From contig FWCC01000019.1 in assembly GCA_900169235.1 (NCBI GenBank), forward strand, positions 1 to 64,000: a DNA stretch of 64,000 nt, given 5' to 3'. The stretch is from Zarea fungicola (lineage: Eukaryota; Ascomycota; Sordariomycetes; Hypocreales; Cordycipitaceae). A program made the translations under genes and the position numbers. The notes below the pieces were generated by a model that saw only the letters and a list, made by a program, of their open reading frames with translations, did not search any database and was not told where the DNA came from. Positions 22,952 to 34,473 of the stretch are shown here, piece by piece. The first letter of the stretch is position 1, and each line of letters opens with the position of its first letter.

Positions 22952-24964
22952 GGCCCTTCTGTAGGCTCGAAACGGAGACTGGCTTCTGGGCAGGGAGGAC
23001 ACCACAGAGCCAGCCTCATCAATGCCCCTTTCACAGTCAAGGGAGAGGTCTGCATACGCTGATGTGCAGGGGGACGAGGCGGCCGACGAAACGTAGTCGG
23101 CGAGTGGTAGTTGTGAATTCTGCTGGTGCTGTTGGGCGCTGGTACCGGTGTTGTTGTTGTTGTTGGCGGCGGCTGCAGCAGCAGGCTGAAGGCGGGCGGG
23201 GAGACTGGAGGCGGGCTGCAACGAGTCGGACCGCAGGTAAATTGGTGGACTGCTCTCGCGGTGGAAGCCGCGGCCTTCTATTGAGGTCGAGGTCGTAAAA
23301 GACAGGGCGGCCGTGTCGGTGTTACTGTTCTGGTCGTCGTCGTCGTCAGCCGGCTCGCAGGATGGCAGGGCGGTGTCGGGCGAAGGCGAGTCTGGTGAGG
23401 ACAAGTCGGGGCGCCTGCTAGCGGAGGGTCTGGCGAGCTTTCTCTTCTTTGAGGAAGACGTCTTGAAAGTGAGCTGCGTGCAGGGCAGCTCGGGGAACAA
23501 ATAGACGGTGATGCAGTGTAGGGGAGAGGCAAGAGCGGCGAGTAAAAAGTTAGTGCCGCGACGTACGGAGTAGTGGCAATATCTTTTTGTTTCTCTTCAC
23601 TTCTAGATCGAGAACGATGAATGACTGGCCCTCTTGTGAATTTACTTTTTTTTAAAAAGAGAGAACTCTGACCAGGGCTGCCAAAAATCGGGGCCAGTGG
23701 AGGGAGACTTTTCAGTGGGTCCAAGGCTGCTGAAAGAATATGGCGGGGCGTGGTTGTAGGCTGTTTATTTAGTAGGGAGAGTGGTAGCAGAGAGAGGTCG
23801 GCATAACTAGGTACCTACCTACTTAGGTACCTAGGTAGTAGTTACCACTAACCTCTGCCCGCACTCACTTTTGTCAAGTACACCACCAACTGTACTCGTG
23901 GTACCTCTCACGGCAGCCTTGACTACTTGTAATTGGAGGTATTTGCCCAGCCGCGGTGTGCGCTGCTCCTCACCTCATGTCCAGACGACAACAGGATACT
24001 GCTGTTGCGTCACCTGCCACTCCATTCACCGACAGCCTTCCGTAGATGCTTAGCTGCAGGTACGGGTGTTGAAATGTAATCAGCAGCCACTCCGTCATAC
24101 TGTGAAATGTGGTGCGGGCTAACGCTAGCTAATAGTTGAGCAGCATGGCCTTGGCGCTGCCTCGCCAGCTTAATGTCTGTTTGCTTTGTTTTCTTTTATG
24201 CGACCGAGACTGTAAGTTAACTACCCAGGGTAGTGCCTATCAAGTACCAGTAGCAACCATTGAAATAACATGCTGAAATTCGGTTCAAGACCTAGTCCTC
24301 TATTCTTACTTTTATTTTTAATATTCTGTCTTAAATGCCTAATAAAATCCATTAATAGTCTTGGCCTTGGCTTGTGGGTTGTATGTACCACCAAAACGCA
24401 TTGTCCACTGCCAAAAAAACAGTCGACAAAAAAAAGAAAGACGCTATTTTTATACGGCATAGTTATTGAAACTAAAACAGACAAAGAATATCAAATAAGC
24501 CCCGGCAGATCTTAAACTCTTCGCTTGCTGCCTTGCCACATTCACCTGCTTATCTGCTCTCTACCCGCCCGTTGTTGCTCGCATTTCATGCATCATATCA
24601 CATCACATACTAGACGACGAAATAGCGGACCGTGACTAAAATGTAAAAAATCCATTCAATTAGTCTCATCTTTGTCCGAGTTCCCATAGCATCAGTGTGG
24701 ATAGGAAATAAGCGATTTTTAGCTTCCTGGTCGTTGTCAAAGCCTTTATTAGTTCTCAAGCCAAACACATCCATTCTAGCTCCTGCTCCTCGTCTTTGAC
24801 CTCTGCTTTTAATTTTCATTTTTGCCCGTTCTCATGGCTTCGAGCGCCGCTTTTCTTGTTGATCCCCTCTCAAGTCCTGAAATTCACTCTGCTGCTTCAC
24901 TGGTCTTGCAACGCTTGTCTTGAAACTTGACCGCAAATGTCGCAAGTCCTCAATCACCTGTGCA
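22952..24964. other. 5' flank of the ubiquitin protease gene
   Basis: The part at 22952-23500 is an open minus-strand continuation of the protease frame without ATG (see findings). A TAGGTACC cluster lies at 23808-23842. The rest, to 24964, shows no coding signal. A pair of complementary T/A-rich segments occurs around 24300-24450. The far end is the region downstream of the M16 pseudogene. Confidence 0.5.
23808..23842. repeat. TAGGTACC-type repeat cluster
   Basis: A run of TAGGTACCTACC, TTAGGTACC and TAGGTAGTAG units sits about 860 bp upstream of the predicted start of the ubiquitin protease. It contains the palindrome GGTACC twice. Confidence 0.7.
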
Positions 24965-27600
24965 TCAGACAGCGCGCTCTTGCCACCATTCACGACAGAA
25001 ATTGTGACTGTCGTCTGGAGGAGCTGTTTGCGTCAGCCCTTGCTTCTTGTGCAATGTCAGCACACCGTTCAGGTCAGCCTCTGTGGGCTTATGCTGGGCT
25101 TGCAAGTGAGCCCTCACCAGACCCAGGCTCTTGCTGTCCGCCGTAGGCACATTGGCGTGGCAATCTTTCGTTCGCGCTCAGAAGCGGCAAAGGAGTAGAT
25201 ATAAATTGCTACACGAGTACGGCTGTTCGAGGACGGATGCAACGCCTCGTAAGTGAAATTAAACATCTCGTCTTGGGTAAGACTCTCTACCTCGGCAGCT
25301 ACTAGTTTTTCTGTTCAATCCTTGTTAGCATCGCTTTATCCTTCGACTGCAAAAGGCTCGGACGCTTACTCTGTTCAAAGTCATAGCCCCCTTCGCAGAT
25401 ATGAGCCCATTGAATTTTTGCCTTTTTTCCTATCCTCCGCTCCAGGTTGGTTAGTTCGGCGATTATGCTCCTCTTGTGACATTCAAACTCTCCACCCGAC
25501 ATCTCTCTTAGGGTTTGAATGAATTGAACGAAGGTAGCCTCGAAGCGACAATCGATAGCATCTGGTTTCAGTTTTGACTGAATCGCGACGATAAGACCAA
25601 AAGTAGCCCCAAAGCCTAGCCGACCGGCGAATAGAGCGTAACCGATTTGGTTAATCGTCCGCAACTGGTGGAAAGCGACCTGATGAAGCATCTGCGCTGC
25701 TAGTTGCGTCATGGCATTGATTCTGTGGTTACTAATATCGCCTGTAAGAAAATATGCACGGGCGCAGTTGTCAAACACGCGCGGGACTTTGTATAACCTC
25801 TTGTATACAAAGGCGGAGCCAGGAGGCAGAGCAGATGATCGTATAATAGGCAAATGATTCGGGGAGCGCAGCTTCGCTCCGAAAACCTTTGCCAAAAGGC
25901 CCGTCAATTTGGTGGCGTCATCCCGGTGCAGGTTGCCATGAACGTATACTTCAGTATACATTTGAGCAAAGAACTGGTCATTGAATGTATGGACTGCATC
26001 AATGGTAATGCCCTGAAGCGCTGCGGCGTGATCCTCGGCTGTATGATGAAGTTCGAGAGTAAGCAATCTGAGGTAGTCTGGCGCTCGACGGAATGGGATT
26101 TCGAGCTGGGTGTTTTCGTACAAGTCAGTCAGGAACTCTTTGGCGTTGTCAAAGGAGCCTTGTTTGATATCAAGATTATATATTGTCTCAACCAGTTGTA
26201 CAAGAAACATCCGCAACTTTTCGTTGTATCCAGATATCTTCAGAGTTAGCCCGTGGTCTTCGCAGTACAGCTTGTATTTCAGACTTGCGACCATAGCATC
26301 GTGAGCGAACTCACGGCAAGCAACCTTAACGATATTGATAAACAGCGTAGACTTGACAACTCCCTCAGCAGTAGCCTTGACAATAGGATTCATCAGACCA
26401 ATAATCACAACAGATTTTGGGGAAAGAAATGCATCATCTCTCCTATACCAAATCCGCACCCCACTGCCATGGTGTTGCAAAAGTGGTATAGGATCTGCAG
26501 GCTCCGTAACATCATTCTCTTCCACTTCCAGCTTCGTAGGGAGAAACTGGTTCTTGTGCGGAATACGAAGCTGCTTTGATATATCGGAGGCTGAACCAGA
26601 TACAGCTGCTCGGAGCTCAGCCATGAAATCGCCTGGAATCTTCTCCAACTTGTACTCGGTTCCAAACCACTTCTCCAGTTTCCATCCCTCTTCATGATCC
26701 ACATCACTAGGCATGTGGCGGGAAAACACCAGACAAACGTAGTGATTCCGGACGAAGCTGCTCTAGTGTGTTTGAAATTGCTCCCTTATCAAATTTGTTT
26801 GGTAAGGACCCCCTAAGGAGCCATTTGTGTTGCAGCGGACTCTGCATAGTGGCACTGATTTTTTTTTGTAAAGTCAAGAGCGGGCATATTTGCGCTGAAC
26901 TTGAAATTGATATCCTCCATACACTTTATCTCGTCGAAATTCCACCTCTGAGGACCCGATTTATGTAGCATAAACAGATACGTGAGGCAGATTTTGACGA
27001 TTTCTTTATAACTTTGAACACCCTATCGCAAGTTCAATATTTCTATCACTCGATAAAATGATGGAATACTTACTTTATCGGTTAGATCAATCTTAACCTC
27101 AAACGTTCCGTTGCTTCCACGGCATATAGGGCTGTACCAAGCCTCGGTAGTGTTGGCCCAGCCTTTGCTAGCAAGATAAAGTATGATGCTTCCAGACCCT
27201 TTATGGCCGAGGAGATGGCTGATGTATGTGGCCGGTTGGATTTCAATGAAGCCCTCTCCATCGATGAATGGGAATGACAACTTTAGCTGCTTTATGTCTT
27301 GAAGGGGTTTGGCAAACCATTGAATCCCAAGCTCGTTCTCCGTGAAAGGCTCAGTCCAGCTGTTCTCAAGTAGATTCTTGTTCACAACGCGTGAGAGAAA
27401 TTCGATGGCCAACTCCTGCGACAAATCAAGTGGTTCCCGACAAGAAATGACAAAGGGCATGAGATTGCCAGGATAGAATGTCTCGTAAAATTCGATTACA
27501 TGACCACATGGCTGTGAAAAGCGGCCAAATTACCTGTTGCCTTGTAACCAGTTACGAAGGGAAACGATCATAATTGTACGACAGGGTCGGAAAGACTTAT
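24965..27600 (-). pseudogene. Decayed M16 (insulysin/Ste23-like) metallopeptidase copy
   Basis: Segments align in order with insulin-degrading-enzyme-like peptidases, starting at the region equivalent to about residue 240 of a 1000-residue enzyme. They are IEFYETFYPGNLMPFV, FPFIDGEGFIEIQPATYISH, GHKGSGSIILYLASKGWAN, EKWFGTEYKLEKIP-like WFGTEYKLEKIP, and the C-terminal half to about 24965. The N-terminal catalytic domain with HxxEH is absent upstream. The reading frame is broken at least three times: in an A9 run (26859-26867), near 26790, and near 25151. One good intron (GTAAGT at 27073) and another with a GCTAAC branch site near 25330 survive. An inactive relic of a duplicated gene is the simplest reading. 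Homopolymer errors could explain one break, but not the missing domain. Confidence 0.75.
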
Positions 27601-29863
27601 TGGCATCGAACCTAGTGAGTGGTTAACTAGTTACTAGGAAAGTTACTGAGAGAGTGTGTATGTGTTTGTGTGTGATTGAGTGGTTGTTCTTATGACCTGT
27701 ATGGCAGATCCAGCCGTTGAAAGAACACTTAGAGATGAATACTCCGTTTGTTCTACGGGCTTCATAAGGTCTACAGAGAGACCGTACCAGGTATATGAAA
27801 AAAACCAGGACAGTTTGTCACGGTAAGCAGGGTTTTAGCGGGAACATTTTGGGCAGTTGTATGTGTGCATATAGCAGTGTAAAACCGTCAGGATAAGTAT
27901 GTCGTGAGGGATGTTGTCCAACGTTTCACAGTGGAGGCTAGCCAACCACCGGGAGTGAACAATTTTAATCACAGGCTCAATTCAAACTCAGCAACTATTT
28001 ACATCTACCTAGGTACCCGAGCAACATCTAAGCCTACAGTGAATCATCGTTTGACGGCCGGGAGATGTTGTGCTGAAGAGGTGATACGAAAAATCTTGGT
28101 CGCCCATACACTGGTTGTAAATATCTCACAGAGCGACTAGTAATGTCCCGCCGCAACTTGAGCAAGAGCCACACAGAGGAGTCTTATTGCGAACAGTCGG
28201 TTCTCCGCAATCTCCTTGGCTGTGATTCAGCCATGCCTTTAATATCTTTGCAGCCTAGCCATCAACCCATGCAGCTACATAGCAGGTGCCATAATGCTTC
28301 AGAGCTATTGGTTGCTGAGAGGTATGTAAAGAGAGAGGCGCTTGACAACATTAAGTAAAGAAGAAGAGTCTATGCGAACTCGGCAAGAATGGCAGACGTG
28401 GAACAGCCACGTTACTTTGCTCTACTAAGTCGTACAAAGCAGCATGTAAGATTTCCCACACTACTAATAAGTTGATCACCGACAACATCCGACTGATTTG
28501 TTTAGGGTGTCATATTTGCCCTGCCCTCCTGTAAGAAGCCTGTGACGTACAAGAACCAGTCATAATACCGAGCCAGCTAGTTACACAAACAAGCCGCAGA
28601 AGCCTGCAGGCGCCAGGCCTTGTTCATCAGCCCGCACTAACTAATGCTTTTCAGCTCGCTGAGGCTTCCTAGCAACCTTGGCACGGCTAATAGAACGCAG
28701 ATAATCTTGTCCAGGCATCCGGGCCAGTTTCGACAAGCTGACATTCTGTTCTCTTCTACTTTTATCTATTGTTTCGATTGCTTCCGCAGGTTGATGTAAA
28801 TGCCTCGGAATATAAAAGCCCAAGATGAGAAACTGCATAGATTTCTTTTTTCAAAAAAAAAAAAAATTGACAGGAGAGGATAAAGAAATGGTGTCAGGAA
28901 GCTTTAATCCTCTACACCAGCATCGGACATGTAACGGTGCCACACACAATGGCGTCCAGGTTAATTGATTTTGTTCCTGTGTGCACGGTGCCGCGGTATT
29001 GTCGACATGCCAAGTCGAAGATTCTTCCAGATACGTTGTGCGAGGCTAAAAGTGCGAGTCCGAACCAGAGTGATGGGCGCCAACACAGGCGGCCTTTGAG
29101 ATGGGCGTCCAAGGTTGCGCCAATCTTCGGTAACCACAGGGCTATTTACGATGCGAGACATGTTCATTCACAGCCACGACCTTTTGTATCACAAAATGGA
29201 ACCAACGGTGACTTGAAGAGGAAGGTGTGTATATTGATTGTGGCCTGTATTCACTGTAAGATGTGTCCACCACAGCCCTCATTGCCGTTGCCAGTGTTAC
29301 GCTGGGATCAACCAGTTTCGTTTCGTTTGCCGAGGCAGCCACATAATTAACTTTGATGAATGTGAACTATAATTGTATAATTTAGTCATCTCCCTATTAT
29401 GGAATCCATTTACTGGATATATCCAATACCATTCTTGGACCGCACTATATGCGGTATCCCACAGATGCCCCTCCTTCAATTCCAACGCTATCTGCCCTCA
29501 AAGAACAAGTTATAAATGATTGCAGCTGCAGCCCATCTCTGGGAATTTCTGTATTTTATTGCCTGTATTGTGCGTTCCATTGTTGTGTCCTCTCCCATTG
29601 TAATACACAGTACGCACCCTGCTTCCTTGCCCAAAAATTACTCCAACGCCTGACAGCGAGCCTGCTTAGCCGCCAATAAATCCAATAAGCCGTGACCTAG
29701 AGCCGAAATAGAAATGGCAGAAAGAGAAAGAAACGTAAAAAACTAAGGTAAAAGATCCTCATCGAAACCTGGCAAGTTTAAAAGCAAGGACTCTGAATAC
29801 AACTTATCCATATGCAACAGGGCTTCGGGGACAAAAGGCAATAGAATAGGGTGCGGCCAAGAT
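27601..29863. other. Gene-free region between the M16 relic and the RVRF protein gene
   Basis: No supportable gene. A GT-rich stretch lies at 27655-27685, one TAGGTACC word at about 28008, and an A-run at 28851-28866. Open frames at 28641-28838 (-) and 28912-29112 (-) are short and have no recognisable family. The right end is the 3' flank of the next gene. Confidence 0.5.
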
Positions 29864-31726
29864 CTAAGCCTGGTCGCCCTTTTCCTGTTCCTCTCTGTTC
29901 CTCTTCTCCTGGATCTTCTCGGCCTCCATGTCTTCCATCATCAATCTCTCGGTAAAGCTTCGTGGTGTTCCGCTAAAGCCATCCCGCATGAAGCTGGCTC
30001 GATAGCTGCTCAGATCGGCAGCATCCATGCCACTAGTACCGTCAAGACCACCGACAAATGAGTTGAAATTGCCGATGGAGGCTGCTTTGGCGTGCATCTC
30101 AGGATTCTTGACTATGGGCATGACTATAGAACGACCCTTGTATGAGCCTACTGAACCAATATGTAGGCGAGGCGTGGTTGGCGTGGTAGGCTCCAGAACT
30201 TCGGGCTTAGCGATGGGAACAGAGGCTGGTGCAACTGTAGCTGCCGACAGGAAGGTGACAAGTCCTTTGATTGATGCCGGCGCGTCAGCTGCCTGCTCGT
30301 CTTCACTCTCCTCATCGACTACTTGCGGTTGTAGAGGACGTGCTGTTGATGTGGTACCCCCTTCATCCTCAAATTCAAACAAATCATCATCGTCAACAAC
30401 ATTCAAGTCCTCTGATATGGCCTGCTGCCCTGAAGACTCCTTATCGAGTTTGGGCGCTGCTCTAACTGCCTGCGAGCTGCCAGGGGCTTTTGATTTCTTC
30501 ATCGCCAGCCCCCCGTCTTCAATTTCGTCCTCATTGTCGCTTGACTCTTGCAGTACTTGATGAATGGTGGGCTCGGGACTTGATTGTTCACGTTCCAAGC
30601 CTACCTGCTCCAACGTCTTTAGAGCGGAGAGTTCCGTGTCGGGGTTTACTACAGTCCACACAGTGCCGTCTTCCAATGGTTCTCTCGACAATGCCCGTAG
30701 TGCATCCGATGACGAAATTTTTCTTGGAGGCAGTCCCAAGTCGTCGCTATCGTCGCCCAAGATTGAATCGACAGTAACGTTTTCGCCTTCCCAAAATGGA
30801 GATGCCGACCGAGGCATCATGCTATCGCTCGCCTGTGGAGAGGCACTGGGTAAGATTTCGGCACCCATAAACTCGAACCGGACACGTCTAGGGCTTTGGG
30901 GAGATTTATATGTGCTGGAGGACCGTCGCAGGGCGCTGCGGGGGGGCTTGCTCTCGCTCTTGTCAGACGACGCTGACGAGTTGAAATCATCTGCTGTCAA
31001 AGCATCAGCTGTCTCACTCCCACTTGGCCGACGCCGGGGTGGTGATGTCGTTGTTAACCGACTAGGGAAGCTGGGATCGCCTTCTTCCACCCCGTGCACC
31101 ATTGCGGATGTTTGCGTTGCCGTGTCACTGCTGCTGCTGTTGAGCTCAGCAGTGGGCAACCGCCCCATCTCAGTGATGCTGGAATTACAGGCAGCGCTAG
31201 AGCGCAACTGTATGGTGGTAGCGGCGTGAGTGGTTGTAGATGCAAAGTGCGAGGTAGGTGTGAGGCTGATGGGCATGGCCGGAGCTCCTAGAAGCGGTAG
31301 ATAGCTGGGCGTGAAGAGGCCCTGAAGCTCCTGGTCACGGTCGCGTGGGCTGCGTGGAACGTCAGAACTACTACCGGAGTCGGCAGCCATTGACGCTAAC
31401 AATAGAGTTTGGGATGTGGTCGCCGGCTCGGGGCTGTTACTGCTAGCTGGTGGCGGAGGTGACTCAGCTGGCACGGTGGTGACAGCGGACTCAGACACTG
31501 CTGGACTTTTGTGGTGTGGAATACTTGGACGCAGCGTTTCATAATTACCAAGCAATGTGTTAAGCCGTTCTTCAACGCCAGCAACGATGGATGAGGATAC
31601 GTCTTGCGTTAGGTCATGATAGTATTGGTGAAATTCGCCCAACAAATCCAGACGGTGCGCCTGGAGCTTTGCCTCCAAGTAGTTGAGCTTGGCGCGGAGA
31701 TTGTCGTGCAGGCTTGCTCCGTCCAT
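29864..31726 (-). CDS. Conserved-looking fungal protein of unknown function, coiled coil and RVRF motif
   Basis: I do not recognise a named family. It is a single-exon frame of 620 residues starting at an ATG (31726). Residues 1-65 are predicted helical or coiled coil, rich in Leu, Glu, Gln and Arg. The middle is Ser/Thr/Pro-rich and low in complexity. A basic block (SALRRSSSTYKSPQSPRR) runs into RVRFEFMGAEILP at about 281-293; RVRF fits the RVxF docking consensus for protein phosphatase 1, but that is inference. Acidic runs follow at about 425-480. The C-terminus has a more conserved look, with IGNFNSFVGGLDGTSG, RDGFSGTPRSFTERLMMEDM and a charged helix (EAEKIQEKRNREEQEKG). There is no signal peptide or membrane segment. 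A cytoplasmic or nuclear scaffold or regulator is plausible. Confidence 0.75.
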   Translation of the reverse strand: MDGASLHDNLRAKLNYLEAKLQAHRLDLLGEFHQYYHDLTQDVSSSIVAGVEERLNTLLGNYETLRPSIPHHKSPAVSESAVTTVPAESPPPPASSNSPEPATTSQTLLLASMAADSGSSSDVPRSPRDRDQELQGLFTPSYLPLLGAPAMPISLTPTSHFASTTTHAATTIQLRSSAACNSSITEMGRLPTAELNSSSSDTATQTSAMVHGVEEGDPSFPSRLTTTSPPRRRPSGSETADALTADDFNSSASSDKSESKPPRSALRRSSSTYKSPQSPRRVRFEFMGAEILPSASPQASDSMMPRSASPFWEGENVTVDSILGDDSDDLGLPPRKISSSDALRALSREPLEDGTVWTVVNPDTELSALKTLEQVGLEREQSSPEPTIHQVLQESSDNEDEIEDGGLAMKKSKAPGSSQAVRAAPKLDKESSGQQAISEDLNVVDDDDLFEFEDEGGTTSTARPLQPQVVDEESEDEQAADAPASIKGLVTFLSAATVAPASVPIAKPEVLEPTTPTTPRLHIGSVGSYKGRSIVMPIVKNPEMHAKAASIGNFNSFVGGLDGTSGMDAADLSSYRASFMRDGFSGTPRSFTERLMMEDMEAEKIQEKRNREEQEKGDQA

Positions 31727-32641
31727 GGCTTGTAGTCATCAACGAGCTACTCACTAGATGGATGAACGACTATGCTCGTTTCCAGCGGGGGCATGACGCA
31801 GGGCTGTGTCAGGTAGGTAGCCAAGTAGCTTGCAGGTCAAAGCTGGGGCAGAGCAGCCTTGAATTGGAGTACAATATGCATGCATATCAATTCCGCACAC
31901 GGTGGTAGTTTTTCGGCGGCATTCAATTTGCGAGTTGCCGGCCGACCCATCGTCACGTGGGGTCGCCACAATGGTTATCTACCTATCTATCTCGGCGGAG
32001 GCGACCCCCGCTGACGTTTTATTTTATTTTAGCATCATTGGGGTTAGCATCATCATTGGGATCTAAAAGGTTCAGTATGCTGCTCAATTGATGGCTGATC
32101 CTGTGTCCGCAATTAGAAATGGAATATGTAATCGTTGCTGTACTGGGTACGCTTTGAAGAACACCAACGAACGCACTAACTAACTTGACAAGTTAGTTGA
32201 CCAACCCCAGCCCACCAGTGGCCAATACCAGAAGGCAGGCAATGTGTGCCCTTCCTAAGTTTTCTAGAATATACATTGCACAGTGCAACGCGTAGCAATC
32301 TATTTCATCATACAGATGTTCCAAAAGAAAATGGCAGGTTACATTAGCTATCTATTTTACGAAATTGGAATAATACAACACACTGCTCTCAAACATGTAG
32401 AGAATGTACGACCGTACGCAGTACCCTGCTACTCTATTAGCTGCAAAGCGATACACCGCTTACTAGTTTGGGAACTAAGCTTCCTGCATAGAGCTTGGCT
32501 GCCCAGCCACTGTCAATTTTCATGCGTGCCACATGCAAGAGAAGCACACCTTCGTCCAGCTCTAGCCGGGCACCCTTTGGAGGAATTCCGCGTAACAATT
32601 TCCCTTGCTCTAGTATTGCCGTCTCTAGCAATCTATCCGTC
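31727..32641. other. Bidirectional intergenic region
   Basis: This is the shared upstream region of the leftward unknown gene and the rightward CFIm25 gene. It contains an AGGTAGGTAG word at about 31811. In-frame ATG 32522 lies upstream of the chosen CFIm25 start. No other gene is seen. Confidence 0.5.
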
Positions 32642-33536
32642 ATGTCGACAATACCGGCAGATGCCATTCAGTCGGGAAACCCTCCTGTTATCCCGCTCGA
32701 CTTCAATGCGAACCAGCCACCAAAGGTAAGGGTATATCCCTTCTCCAACTACACATTTGGCGTTAAGGAGACACAACCCGAAGAAGATCCTTCGGTCATT
32801 GCGCGTCTCAAACGTCTTGAAGAGCACTTCACCGAGCACGGTATGCGCCGCACGTGCGAGGGCATCCTCGTTTGTCACGAGCACAACCAGCCGCACATCC
32901 TCATGCTGCAGATTGCAAACGCCTTCTTTAAGCTCCCGGGCGACTATCTACAGCCAGAGGATGATGAGATCGAGGGTTTCAAGGCGCGCCTAGACTCGCG
33001 CCTAGCGCCCGTCGGACGTCTGAGCGAAGAGGAGAAAGACGGCGAGTGGGAGATTGGCGAATGCCTCTCGCAGTGGTGGCGGCCTAACTTTGAAACGTTC
33101 ATGTACCCATTTGTACCCGCCCACGTTACCCGCCCTAAGGAGTGCAAGAAGATTTACTTGATTCATCTACCAAAGAATAGTACGTCATTCCCGTTCTGCA
33201 TTTTCCCAAATTCGCACCGCTTCTTTCACCCTTTCAGTGTCCCCCCCAAATAGTTTTGCTAACAGATCTTTCGCAGAGGTGCTCAGCGTCCCAAAGAATA
33301 TGAAGCTACTGGCTGTGCCCCTTTTCGAGCTGTACGAAAACAGTGGCCGATATGGACCGCAGCTTTCCGCGATCCCGCATATTCTCAGCCGCTACAATTT
33401 TGAATTCGTCGACGAGGGCGGCAAGGTCGTCAAGGTCACGCCGGGAGACGGCGGACGCGCAAGTGAGCAGCCTCCAAAGACAAAAGTACTCGTCGGCGAC
33501 GATACAGACATGAAGGAAGAAAACGGGGCAAATTAA
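32642..33536 (+). CDS. Cleavage factor I 25 kDa subunit (CFIm25/NUDT21-like)
   Basis: RNA-binding subunit of mRNA 3'-end cleavage factor I, which reads UGUA elements and helps choose poly(A) sites in the nucleus. Exons are 32642-33179 and 33277-33536 (265 residues). The 97-bp intron follows LPKN, and the frame resumes with KVLSVPKNMKLLAVPLFELY. Hallmarks: VRVYPFSNYTFGVKE, RLKRLEEHFTEHGMRRTCEG, then a Nudix fold (LLQIANAFFKLPGD in variant form, GECLSQWWRPNFETFMYP, PAHVTRPKECKKIYLIHLP). As in the animal protein, the Nudix box does not keep the Glu set needed for hydrolysis. The C-terminal tail (VVKVTPGDGG onward) is fungal-specific. An in-frame ATG at 32522 would add 40 Ser/Arg-rich residues; I prefer 32642 because conservation begins after it. 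The YjbQ gene lies convergently downstream. Confidence 0.9.
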
Positions 33537-33772
33537 TGTGACTAGATTCATTGGCGACGGTGTTGGGCGTTGGGTTTGTTTTGTCTGTTTTTATCTTTAT
33601 TATTTTGAGTCCCTCGTCAATGGTGAGCAAAGCCATTGAAGACTTGCTGCAGCCGCATACAGTCCCGCAATGTCTTAACTGTTTTTAGAGTAAAATCTCG
33701 CAACAATTTTATACTTATAAATGGCGTCAAAGTTGTAACCTTTTTTACGTGAAAGCGGCAGGCAGCGCTGAT

Positions 33773-34473
33773 TTACAGCTTCTCACCCTGAATGGTCGCT
33801 ACAACACTGCGCTGGTGCCGGCTCGACCTGAACTCAAGATACCATATCCCTTGCCATGTTCCGGTTTGCTATTCCAGGGTTAGCATTATTGATTCGACGA
33901 TTTATTTGCTGGGTGGCATGATTAGTTACCAGCTTGCCGTCCTTGATTGGGATTGTGAGACTCGCCCCGATAAGCGCAGACTTGACATGTGCCTAAATCG
34001 TGTTAGTCAATGGGCTATTTCTCGCTCACTGTACATCAAATGTATCTTACCGGCATATCATCAGGGCCTTCATCGCTGCTCTTGATCAGAATCAACTCGG
34101 TAGAAAGGATAAAGTTGCCACCTACTCATGTCTATAGAGGGCCTCGCCCTTGGGGCCGGCCTCAGGCACAATTCGGTCCAGTGTATCACTCATATCAGCT
34201 CTAACATCTGGGTCGACTGCGACCAGGGCAAATAAAATTCGTCAGCAAAAGAAGTAGCAGAGAGGGTGGGGTTGACATTGCTCGCCCACTTCGCGTTGTA
34301 TTCTTACAGTTCTCATTCAAGCTGAGCGCGCAGCTCGTGTGCTGGATAAACAGGTTGAGTAGGCCGACCTTGTAGTTTTTGATCTCGGGGACCGAGGTCA
34401 ATACATGATCGGTGATGAGATAGGAGCCGCGAGATTTGGGGGGCAGCGTGAAGCGTTTTTGCGTCCACGACAT
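33773..34473 (-). CDS. YjbQ/UPF0047 family protein
   Basis: Small conserved protein. E. coli YjbQ has weak thiamine-phosphate synthase activity, but the in-vivo role in fungi is unknown. Five inferred exons are 34473-34308, 34216-34126, 34075-34051, 33992-33930 and 33868-33773 (146 residues, matching the family's usual 130-145). The order is WTQKRFTLPPKSRGSYLITD, VGLLNLFIQHTSCALSLNEN, DPDVRADMSDTLDRIVPE, YRHDDEGPDDMPAHVKSALI, TGTWQGIWYLEFR and a VATIQGEK end. The His in QHTSCAL and those in YRHD and AHVKS are the conserved metal or phosphate site residues. Exon 3 is only 25 nt. An upstream in-frame ATG at 34638 would add a hydrophobic leader. It is convergent with the CFIm25 gene. Confidence 0.9.

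Noticed and set aside
23143..23170. GTT/GGC trinucleotide run as a mobile or regulatory repeat
   Set aside because: It reads as Asn and Ala codon runs in the possible N-terminal extension of the ubiquitin protease, so low-complexity coding is sufficient explanation.
28912..29350. Overlapping frames on both strands near 29 kb
   Set aside because: Short, partly non-ATG starts, no domain. Could be an old pseudogene, but I cannot name a parent.
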